A stretch of DNA of 64,000 nucleotides, from contig NZ_LGKG01000001.1 in assembly GCF_001294335.1 (NCBI RefSeq), forward strand, positions 248,001 through 312,000. The letters are read 5' to 3'. This stretch comes from Streptomyces chattanoogensis. Lineage in GTDB: Bacteria; Actinomycetota; Actinomycetes; Streptomycetales; Streptomycetaceae. The notes under the pieces were generated by a model that saw only the letters and a list, made by a program, of their open reading frames with translations, did no database searches and was not told the DNA's origin. The translations under genes were made by a program, and so were the position numbers. Shown one piece after another: positions 35,601 through 42,443 of the stretch. Within the stretch, counting starts at the first letter, position 1; the number at the start of each line of letters is the position of its first letter.

Positions 35601-35953
35601 AACAGAAGCCCACCGGCCCCGAGGTCGCCCGCCACCCCCAGCTCGCCGTCTACCAGCTCGCGGTCCGCGAGGGCGCGGTCGACGACGCCTTCGAGGGACG
35701 CACCCCCGACCCCGGTGGCGCGGAGCTGGTCCATCTGCGCCTCGGCGCGCCCCAGAAGGAGGGCGGCGACGCGCTGCCCGCCGTACAGACGCAGCCGCCG
35801 CCGGACGGCGAATGGGTCGGTGAGCTGCTCGCCACCGCCGCCGGCCGGGTCCTGGAGGAACGGTTCACACCTACGACCGGGACGCACTGCACGCACTGCG
35901 CCTTCCGGGCCTCGTGCAGCGCCCAGCCGGAGGGCCGGCACATTGTGGAGTGA
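32609..35953 (+). CDS. adnA: AdnA-like helicase-nuclease subunit with Fe-S nuclease
   Basis: The 1114-residue protein combines a UvrD/Rep superfamily-1 motor and a C-terminal RecB-type nuclease. Walker A GPGTGKTT is near 62, VDEYQDT near 271, GDPDQSIYAF near 308 and the helicase motif VI region VAATRAR near 730. The nuclease part (about 850-1114) shows GNVVH, GSMDRVE, VDFKTGK near 991 and a CX2CX5C cluster near 1092 with a distant cysteine in NTCSLQ, the iron-staple pattern of AddB/Cas4-like nucleases. With the next gene it forms the AdnAB complex that resects double-strand breaks in actinobacteria. The A/B naming follows mycobacteria. Confidence 0.85.
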   Translation: MSSSFPAFSAVPSTPPHRAARRDAPGAYRLVRTPPVPVDPPALDAAQRAVVDHRHGPLLVLAGPGTGKTTTLVESVARRVGDGADPERILVLTFSRKAAVELRDRLAARVGAGRAPQATTFHSFAYALVRAHQDADLFADPLRLLSGPEQDLVVRELLEGQAELAGDGRARIGWPDELRACLTTRGFADEVRAVLARSRELGLGPDALGAFARRTGRPDWSAAAAFLAEYLDVLDGQGVLDYAELMHRAVLLAEEPRVAAQLAAAYDAVYVDEYQDTDVAQTRLLHALAGHRGAPGTPGSPGRTLLAFGDPDQSIYAFRGADVNGILDFPQAFRRADGTPAPVEVLRTSRRSGAALLAATRLLTHRMPLTRLPAQKVRAHRELTAVRDGGRAEAYTYPTPGAELDNIADILRRAHLEDGVPWREMAVLVRAGGRSIPAVRRALTSAGVPLDIDGDDLPLRHEPAVGPLLTALRTAARAVLDDDPAVHVGSLDTETALDLLTSPLGGMDSADLRRLGRALREEERAAGEALPRPSDELIARALAEPERLVAHDPAYARGAQRLGLLLRKARELLAGGGTAEEALWELWDGTPWPGRLERAARRGGAAGRNADRDLDAVVALFETAARAEERTGGRGALNFLEELAAQDIAADTLTRRTVRPDAVRLMTAHRAKGLEWHLVVVAGVQEGLWPDLRRRGSLLEADRIGRDGLAEPLTPGALLAEERRLFYVAATRARERLVVTAVKAAADDGDQPSGFLTELGVTPQDVTGRPRRPLSVAALVAELRATTVDPAATEALRDAAARRLAKLAALTDDDGHPLVPAAHPDSWWGLHEPTHSGVPLRDRDRPVVLSGSALDQLANTCSLQWFLGREVKADKPATAAQGFGNVVHVLADEVASGRSPADLGVLMERLDSVWEALAFDAPWKSRQEKDAARAALERFLHWHVMARDTQGRDAVASEHAFDVTLAAGAYEVRIRGSMDRVERDAQGRAYVVDFKTGKQKPTGPEVARHPQLAVYQLAVREGAVDDAFEGRTPDPGGAELVHLRLGAPQKEGGDALPAVQTQPPPDGEWVGELLATAAGRVLEERFTPTTGTHCTHCAFRASCSAQPEGRHIVE

Positions 35954-35989
35954 GCCGGAGGAGGCCGTACGGGACCCGGCCCGCCGCGA

Positions 35990-38900
35990 ATGTCAGTGCC
36001 GCCCGTTACGGTTTCGGATGTGCCAGCCCGCATCACCGACCCCGAGCAGCTCAAGGAGCTCCTCGGCATCCCGTTCACTCCGGAGCAGACGGCGTGCATC
36101 ACCGCCCCGCCCGCCCCGCAGGTCATCGTGGCCGGAGCCGGATCCGGCAAGACGACGGTGATGGCCGCGCGGGTGGTGTGGCTGGTGGGCACCGGCCAGG
36201 TCGCCCCCGAGGAAGTTCTCGGGCTGACGTTCACCAACAAGGCCGCGGGCGAGCTCGCCGAGCGGGTGCGCGCCGCCCTGCTCAAGGCGGGCGTCACGGA
36301 CCCCGAAGCCGTCCCGGGCACGGACCAGCCGCCCGGAGAGCCCCGGATCTCCACCTACCACGCCTTCGCCGGCCAGCTCCTGAAGGACCACGGCCTGCGC
36401 ATCGGCCTCGAGCCCAGCGCCCGCCTCCTGGCCGACGCCACCCGCTTCCAGCTCGCCGCCCGCGTCCTGCGCGCCGCCCCCGGCCCGTATCCGGCCCTCA
36501 CCAAATCCCTGCCCGCGCTGGTGGAGGACCTCCTCGCCCTGGACGGCGAGCTCGCCGAACACCTGGTGGACCCGGCCCGCCTCGATGCGTACGACAGCGA
36601 CCTCCTCGCCACCCTGGACGGCATCCGGCTCACCAACGCCGACCTGCGCAAGGTCCCCGAAACCGCCCGCGCCCGCCGCGAGCTCCTGGGTCTCGTCGGC
36701 GCCTACCGCGACGAGAAGCGCCGCCGCGATCTGCTCGACTTCGGCGACCAGATCGCCCTGTCGGCCACCCTCGCCACCACCCGCCCCGAGGTCGGCCAGG
36801 CCCTGCGCGACACTTTCCGCGTCGTCCTCCTGGACGAGTACCAGGACACCTCCGTCGCCCAGCGGCTCCTGCTGTCCGGACTGTTCGGCGCCGGGACCGG
36901 CGGCGGCAGCCCCACCGGGCATGCCGTCACCGCCGTCGGCGACCCCTGCCAGGCCATCTACGGCTGGCGCGGCGCCTCCGTCGCCAACCTCGACGACTTC
37001 CCCCGCCACTTCCCCTTCCGGGACGGCACCCCCGCCCGCCGCTTCGCCCTCAGCGAGAACCGCCGCAGCGGCGGCCGCCTCCTCGGCCTCGCCAACGGCC
37101 TCGCCGCTCCGCTGCGCCGGATGCACGAAGGCGTCGAAGCGCTGCGCCCCGCCCCCGGCGCCGAGCGCGACGGCACGGTCCGCTGCGCCCTGCTGCCCAC
37201 CCACGCCGAGGAGCTGGCCTGGCTCGCCGACTCCCTCGCCCACCTCGTCCGGACGGGCACCCCGCCCGGCGAGATCGCCGTCCTGTGCCGCACCGCCGGC
37301 GATTTCGCCCGTATCCAGGGCGAACTGGTCGCCCGCGACATCCCCGTCGAGGTCGTCGGCCTCTCCGGACTCCTCCACCTCCCCGAGATCGCCGACCTCG
37401 TCGCCGTCTGCGAGGTGCTCCAGGATCCCACCGCCAACGCCTCCCTGGTCCGCCTCCTGACCGGCCCCCGCTGGCGCATCGGCCCCCGCGACCTCGCCCT
37501 CCTGGGCCGCCGCGCCCGCACGCTCGTCCACCAGGGCGCGCCTTCCGGCGACCCCGACCAGCGGCTCGCCGAAGCCGTCGAGGGCACCGACCCGGCCGAG
37601 ACCCTCTCCCTGGCCGACGCCCTCGACACCTTCCTGGAGGCCGACGGCCCCGACGACGGCCTGCCCTTCTCCGCCGAGGCCCGGGTCCGCTTCGCCCGCC
37701 TGGCCACCGAGCTCCGCGACCTGCGCCGCTGTCTGGCCGACCCGCTGATGGACGTCCTCCACCGGGTCCTGACCACCACCGGCCTGGAGGTCGAGCTCTC
37801 CGCCTCGCCGCACGCCCTCGCCGCCCGCCGCCGCGAAACCCTCGGCACCTTCCTCGACATCGCGGCCGGTTTCGCCGCCCGACAGGGCGGCACGGCCCTC
37901 GACGGCGAGGCCTCGCTGCTGGCTTTCCTGGGCTTCCTGCGCACGGCCGTCCAGCACGAAAAGGGCCTCGACAGCTCCCTCCCCGGCGGCGACAACACCG
38001 TCAAGGTGCTCACCGCCCACAAGTCCAAGGGCCTGGAATGGGACGTCGTCGCCGTCCCCGGGCTGGTCGCCAAGCAGTTCCCCAGCGAGCAGTCCCGCGA
38101 GTCCTGGATCACCCAGCCCAAGGTCCTGCCGCACGCCCTGCGCGGCGACGCCGCCACCCTCCCCGACGTCGGGGAATGGGCCGCCCGCGGCCTGAAGACC
38201 TTCAAGGAGGCGATGAAGGACCACCAGGAGACCGAGGAACTCCGCCTGGGCTATGTCACCTTCACCCGCCCCCGCTCCCTCCTCCTGGGCTCCGGCCACT
38301 GGTGGGGCCCCAGCCAGAAGCGCCCCCGGGGCCCGTCCGCCTTCCTCGACGCCCTCCGTGCCCACTGCGAGGCCGGCCACGGCGAGATCGAGGCCTGGGC
38401 CGACGCCCCGGAGCAGGACGCCGAGAACCCCGCCCTCACCGAGGCCGCCGCCGAACAGGCCTGGCCGCTGCCCCTGGACCCCGCCGCCACCGCCCGGCGG
38501 CGGGCCGCGGCGGCCAGGGTCCGGGGCCACTTGGCGCGGCCGGAGCAAGCGGTGCCTTCGGTCCCCGCCCCCGGGTCCCTCTTCGCCGACGACCCGGAGT
38601 GGCCCCCGCCGCCGTACGACGAGCCGTATGAGGAGCCGTATGAGGAGCCGTTCGACGAGCCGTACGACGCTCCCCGCGACCCCTGCGAGGACGCCGGGCC
38701 GTACGAAGATCCACACCCCGCCCCCCGCATCATCGCCCAGCGCACCGCCCCACCGGCCGCCCTCGAGGACACCGCCCGCGCCCTCCTCCCCGAGGAGCGC
38801 CGGACGGTGGCCTCCTGGGACCGCGATCTCGACGCCCTCGCCGACGAGCTGCGCCGTTCCCGGGCCACGGTCCGCGACGTCCCGCTGCCGCCCTCCCTCA

Positions 38901-39541
38901 GCGCCACCCAGCTGCTCCACCTCGCCCGCGACCCGGACGGCTTCGCCCGTGAGCTGGCCCGTCCCCTGCCGCGCCCGCCGCAGCCCGGCGCCCGCCGGGG
39001 CACCCGCTTCCACGCCTGGGTCGAGTCCCGTTTCGAGGAGCTCACCCTGCCGCTGCTCGGCCCCGACGAGCTCCCCGGCGACGAACCGGACCACGCCGAG
39101 ATCGCCGACGAACACGAGCTGGAGGCCCTGAAGGAGGCCTTCGCCCGCACCCCGTACGCCCACCGCACCCCGTACCGCGTCGAGGCCCCCTTCCAGCTGA
39201 CCCTGGCCGGCCGGGTCATCCGCGGCCGTATCGACGCCGTCTACAAGGAGCGCGGTGCGGGCGGCCGGGACCGCTTCGAGATCGTCGACTGGAAGACCAG
39301 CCGGGCCCAGCCCCGCGGCCGGGGCCCCCTGCGCACCCCGGGCGCCGACCCCCTCCAGCTCGCCATCTACCGCCTTGCCTGGGCCGAGCGCCACGGCCTG
39401 CCGCCCTCCGCCGTGGGCGCCGCCTTCGTCTATGTCCGCAGCGGCGAGGTCGTCCGGCCCCGGCGGCTGCCCGGCCGGGCCGGGCTCGAGCGCATCCTGC
39501 TCGGTGAGACCGACGACCGTCCTCCCCCGGAGGGCCGATAG
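35990..39541 (+). CDS. adnB: AdnB-like helicase-nuclease subunit
   Basis: The 1183-residue partner of the preceding gene has a superfamily-1 motor (Walker A GAGSGKTT near 47-55, LDEYQDT near 281, GDPCQAIYGW near 322, HKSKGLEWD near 680). A linker of about 130 residues with acidic repeats (PYEEPYEEP-like) precedes a C-terminal RecB nuclease: GTRFHAWVE near 1004, GRIDAVY near 1081, IVDWKTSRA near 1098 and QLAIYRLA. Unlike AdnA there is no C-terminal cysteine cluster. It starts 36 bases after adnA's stop, so the two are co-transcribed. Known AdnAB complexes translocate on DNA and cut both strands. Confidence 0.87.
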   Translation: MSVPPVTVSDVPARITDPEQLKELLGIPFTPEQTACITAPPAPQVIVAGAGSGKTTVMAARVVWLVGTGQVAPEEVLGLTFTNKAAGELAERVRAALLKAGVTDPEAVPGTDQPPGEPRISTYHAFAGQLLKDHGLRIGLEPSARLLADATRFQLAARVLRAAPGPYPALTKSLPALVEDLLALDGELAEHLVDPARLDAYDSDLLATLDGIRLTNADLRKVPETARARRELLGLVGAYRDEKRRRDLLDFGDQIALSATLATTRPEVGQALRDTFRVVLLDEYQDTSVAQRLLLSGLFGAGTGGGSPTGHAVTAVGDPCQAIYGWRGASVANLDDFPRHFPFRDGTPARRFALSENRRSGGRLLGLANGLAAPLRRMHEGVEALRPAPGAERDGTVRCALLPTHAEELAWLADSLAHLVRTGTPPGEIAVLCRTAGDFARIQGELVARDIPVEVVGLSGLLHLPEIADLVAVCEVLQDPTANASLVRLLTGPRWRIGPRDLALLGRRARTLVHQGAPSGDPDQRLAEAVEGTDPAETLSLADALDTFLEADGPDDGLPFSAEARVRFARLATELRDLRRCLADPLMDVLHRVLTTTGLEVELSASPHALAARRRETLGTFLDIAAGFAARQGGTALDGEASLLAFLGFLRTAVQHEKGLDSSLPGGDNTVKVLTAHKSKGLEWDVVAVPGLVAKQFPSEQSRESWITQPKVLPHALRGDAATLPDVGEWAARGLKTFKEAMKDHQETEELRLGYVTFTRPRSLLLGSGHWWGPSQKRPRGPSAFLDALRAHCEAGHGEIEAWADAPEQDAENPALTEAAAEQAWPLPLDPAATARRRAAAARVRGHLARPEQAVPSVPAPGSLFADDPEWPPPPYDEPYEEPYEEPFDEPYDAPRDPCEDAGPYEDPHPAPRIIAQRTAPPAALEDTARALLPEERRTVASWDRDLDALADELRRSRATVRDVPLPPSLSATQLLHLARDPDGFARELARPLPRPPQPGARRGTRFHAWVESRFEELTLPLLGPDELPGDEPDHAEIADEHELEALKEAFARTPYAHRTPYRVEAPFQLTLAGRVIRGRIDAVYKERGAGGRDRFEIVDWKTSRAQPRGRGPLRTPGADPLQLAIYRLAWAERHGLPPSAVGAAFVYVRSGEVVRPRRLPGRAGLERILLGETDDRPPPEGR
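38611..38670 (+). repeat. 12-base coding repeats in the AdnB linker
   Basis: About four to five imperfect tandem 12-base units (for example gagccgtatgag) encode PY[DE]E tetrapeptides, with one unit reading PFDE. They fall in the disordered linker between motor and nuclease and could change in number by slippage. Confidence 0.75.
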
Positions 39542-39551
39542 GCTCGGCCGT

Positions 39552-40958
39552 ATGAGCACCACCCCGGACAGCGCCGTCCGCGCGTACATCGCCGGCCACC
39601 GCGAAGCGTTCCTCGACGACCTCGCCGACTGGCTGCGCATCCCCTCCGTGTCCGCCGACCCGGACCGCGCCCCCGATGTGCGCCGCAGCGCCGAATGGCT
39701 CGCCGCCAAGCTGACCGGCACGGGCTTCCCCGTCGCCGAGATCTGGGAAACCGACGGCGACGGCCTGCCCGCGGTCTTCGCCGAGTGGCCCTCCGGCGAC
39801 CCGGCCGCGCCGACCGTGCTCGTCTACGGCCACCACGACGTCCAGCCCGCCGCCCGTGAGGACGGCTGGCACACCGACCCCTTCGAGCCGGTGACCGTCG
39901 GCGGCCGGCTCTACGCCCGCGGCGCCGCCGACGACAAGGGCCAGGTGTTCTTCCACACCCTGGGCGTCCGCGCGCACCTCGCCGCCACCGGCCGCAGTGC
40001 CCCCGCCGTCAACCTCAAGCTGCTCATCGAGGGCGAGGAGGAGTCCGGCTCCCCGAACTTCCCGGCCCTGGTCCAGAAGCACGCCGACCGCCTCGCCTGC
40101 GACGCCGTGATCGTCTCCGACACCGGCATGTGGGCCGCGGACACCCCCACGGTCTGCACCGGCATGCGCGGTCTGACGGACTGCCAGATCGATCTCTACG
40201 GCCCCGACCAGGACATCCACTCCGGCTCCTTCGGCGGCGCGGTGCCCAACCCCGCCACCGAGGCCGCCCGGCTGGCCGCCGCGCTGCACGACGATGACCG
40301 CCGCGTCGCGATCCCCGGCTTCTACGACGGCGTCGTCGAGCTCACCGACCGCGAGCGCGAACTCTTCGCCGAGCTGCCCTTCGACGAGGCGCAGTGGCTG
40401 CGCACCGCGCACTCCCACGCCGCCCTCGGCGAGGCCGGCAGCACGACCCTGGAGCGCATCTGGGCCCGCCCCACCGCCGAGGTCAACGGCATCGCCGGCG
40501 GCTATCAGGGCCCCGGCGGCAAGACCATCGTCCCGTCCGCCGCCCAGCTCAAGCTCTCCTTCCGCCTCGTCGCCGGGCAGGACGCGGCCGCCGTCCAGCA
40601 GTCCGTACGCGACTGGGCCGCCGCCCGCCTCCCGGCCGGCATCCGCCACGAGATCACCTTCTGGGGCGCCACCCGCCCCTGTCTGACCCCGCTCGACCAC
40701 CCCGCGCTCCAGTCCGTCGTCCGCGCCATGGGACGGGCCTTCGGCCGGAAGATCCGCTTCACCCGTGAGGGCGGCTCGGGCCCGGCCGCCGACCTCCAGG
40801 ACGTCCTCGGCGTCCCGGTCCTCTTCCTCGGCATCTCCGTCCCGTCCGACGGCTGGCACGCACCGAACGAGAAGGTCGAGCTCGACCTGCTGATGAAGGG
40901 CGTCGAGACCGCCGCCCACCTGTGGGGCGACCTGGCGGAGACCTGGCGCAGGCCTTGA
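39552..40958 (+). CDS. M20 family dipeptidase
   Basis: The 468-residue protein is a cytosolic zinc-dependent M20 peptidase of the dipeptidase type. Metal ligands are visible in GHHDVQP near 98, ARGAADDKGQ near 125, EGEEESGS near 160, SDTGMW near 194 and a late histidine in DGWHAPNE near 436. The lid/dimerisation domain lies between about 205 and 385. It probably splits dipeptides or N-acyl amino acids. It starts 10 bases after adnB, so it may be read from the same transcript. Length is normal for the family. Confidence 0.9.
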   Translation: MSTTPDSAVRAYIAGHREAFLDDLADWLRIPSVSADPDRAPDVRRSAEWLAAKLTGTGFPVAEIWETDGDGLPAVFAEWPSGDPAAPTVLVYGHHDVQPAAREDGWHTDPFEPVTVGGRLYARGAADDKGQVFFHTLGVRAHLAATGRSAPAVNLKLLIEGEEESGSPNFPALVQKHADRLACDAVIVSDTGMWAADTPTVCTGMRGLTDCQIDLYGPDQDIHSGSFGGAVPNPATEAARLAAALHDDDRRVAIPGFYDGVVELTDRERELFAELPFDEAQWLRTAHSHAALGEAGSTTLERIWARPTAEVNGIAGGYQGPGGKTIVPSAAQLKLSFRLVAGQDAAAVQQSVRDWAAARLPAGIRHEITFWGATRPCLTPLDHPALQSVVRAMGRAFGRKIRFTREGGSGPAADLQDVLGVPVLFLGISVPSDGWHAPNEKVELDLLMKGVETAAHLWGDLAETWRRP

Positions 40959-41031
40959 CCGCGCGCCCCGCCGCCCCGCTCCGCGCCGTATGCAGCAATC
41001 ACCCACGCCACAGGGGGAGTTGGAAACAGCA

Positions 41032-41967
41032 GTGACCACCTGGACCGACCACAGCACCGACCGGCCGATCACCTTCAGCGCACCGAGCGGAATCGACCGG
41101 GCCGCTCACCACCGCCTGGACGAGGCGTGGCTGGCGGCGGCCTGGAGCCACCCGACGACCCGTGTCTTCGTGGTGTCCGGAGGCCAGGCGCTGATCGACG
41201 ACACCCCCGACGGCCGCACCGAACTGATCATGACGCCGTCCTTCGAGGCGCCGCTGACCGAGGCCCACCGCTACTACCTCGGCACCGACGACGACGGCGT
41301 CAGCTACTTCGCCCTCCAGAAGGACGCCCTTCCCGGCCGGATGGACCAGTCCGCCCGCCCGGCGGGCCTGCGCGAGGCGGGACTGCTGCTGTCCCCCCGC
41401 GACGCCGGACTCCTCGTGCACGCCGTCGCCCTCGAGAACTGGCAGCGTCTGCACCGCTTCTGCTCACGCTGCGGCGAGCGCACCGTCATCGCGGCCGCGG
41501 GCCATATCCGCCGCTGCCCGGCCTGCGGCGCCGAGCACTACCCGCGCACCGACCCGGCCGTGATCATGCTCGTGACGGACGAGGAGGACCGCGCGCTCCT
41601 GGGCCGCCAGGTCCACTGGCCCGAGGGCCGCTTCTCCACCCTCGCCGGCTTCGTCGAGCCCGGCGAGTCCATCGAGCAGTCCGTCGCCCGCGAGGTCTTC
41701 GAGGAGGCGGGCGTCGTCGTCGGCGACGTGGAGTACATCGCCAGCCAGCCCTGGCCCTTCCCCTCCAGCCTGATGCTCGGCTTCATGGCCCGCGCCACGT
41801 CCTCCGAGATCCAGGTCGACGGCGAGGAGATCGAGGAGGCCCGCTGGTTCTCCCGCGAGGACCTGCGCGCCGCCTTCGAATCCGGCGAGGTCCTCCCGCC
41901 GTACGGCATCTCCATCGCCGCCCGGCTCATCGAGCTCTGGTACGGCAAGCCGCTGCCCAAGCCCTGA
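41032..41967 (+). CDS. nudC: NudC: NAD+ diphosphatase / NAD-decapping NUDIX hydrolase
   Basis: The 311-residue protein has the NudC layout: an N-terminal domain, a four-cysteine zinc ribbon (CSRCGE near 144, CPACG near 163) and a NUDIX domain with a complete box (GFVEPGES...REVFEEAG) near 205-227. The SQPWPFPSSLM stretch after the box is characteristic of NudC. The family cleaves NADH and removes NAD caps from RNA. GTG at 41032 is preceded at 12 bases by GGGGGAG; an in-frame ATG at 40990 is a possible longer start. It is convergent with the mycoredoxin gene, with a hairpin between. Confidence 0.9.
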   Translation: MTTWTDHSTDRPITFSAPSGIDRAAHHRLDEAWLAAAWSHPTTRVFVVSGGQALIDDTPDGRTELIMTPSFEAPLTEAHRYYLGTDDDGVSYFALQKDALPGRMDQSARPAGLREAGLLLSPRDAGLLVHAVALENWQRLHRFCSRCGERTVIAAAGHIRRCPACGAEHYPRTDPAVIMLVTDEEDRALLGRQVHWPEGRFSTLAGFVEPGESIEQSVAREVFEEAGVVVGDVEYIASQPWPFPSSLMLGFMARATSSEIQVDGEEIEEARWFSREDLRAAFESGEVLPPYGISIAARLIELWYGKPLPKP

Positions 41968-41973
41968 CGACGC

Positions 41974-42005
41974 CGCCCCCTCCGGTGAGCCGGCCGGAGG
42001 GGGCG
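41974..42005. terminator. Bidirectional hairpin between nudC and mycoredoxin
   Basis: Twelve-base arms 41974-41985 and 41994-42005 are exact complements around an eight-base loop, directly between the two convergent stops. Confidence 0.85.
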
Positions 42006-42018
42006 TGGCGTGCGCGGG

Positions 42019-42276
42019 TCAGACCGCGAGGGCCTGCTTGACCTGGGCCAGGCTCGGGTTCGTCATCACGATGTTCTCGCCGCCGCCCGGGGGGACCACC
42101 AGGACGGTGGGCACCGTCTGGTTGCCGCCGTTCGCCTTCTCCACGAAGGCCGCCGACTCCGGATCCTGCTCGATGTTGATCTCGGTGTACGCGATCTTCT
42201 CGCGATCCATCTGGCTCTTCAGCCGACGGCAGTATCCGCACCAGGTCGTGCTGTACATCGTCACCGTGCCCGCCAT
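42019..42276 (-). CDS. Mycoredoxin-type glutaredoxin
   Basis: The 85-residue protein is a single thioredoxin-fold domain with a CGYC active site (C13, C16) and the TVPTV cis-proline loop near residue 54. In actinomycetes such proteins (Mrx1) reduce mycothiol mixed disulphides using mycothiol and mycothione reductase. The frame is open to 42456, but ATG 42276 with a GAGGAG upstream gives the family N-terminus. It is divergent from uvrD2 and convergent with nudC; the same trio occurs in mycobacteria. Confidence 0.9.
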   Translation of the reverse strand: MAGTVTMYSTTWCGYCRRLKSQMDREKIAYTEINIEQDPESAAFVEKANGGNQTVPTVLVVPPGGGENIVMTNPSLAQVKQALAV

Positions 42277-42443
42277 GCGCCCCGCGCTCCTCACATCTCG
42301 TCGTGCAAGCCGCCCCGGACCCGGTGCCCAGGGCGGCGACTGGGGGGTCAACGCTCGGGGGCCCCGAACCATTCCCGCCCCCTCGGTGCCGGGGCCTGTG
42401 GACAACTTTCCGCACCGCTTCGCGGACCTGGCAGCATGGCGGG

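Noticed and set aside
32579..35941. Antisense frame of 1120 codons
   Set aside because: Opposite adnA, same shadow pattern without recognisable domains or ribosome site.
35993..39721. Antisense frame of 1242 codons
   Set aside because: It lies opposite adnB and its product is low-complexity Gly/Ala/Val/Gln with no domain. It is the usual GC-bias shadow of a real gene.
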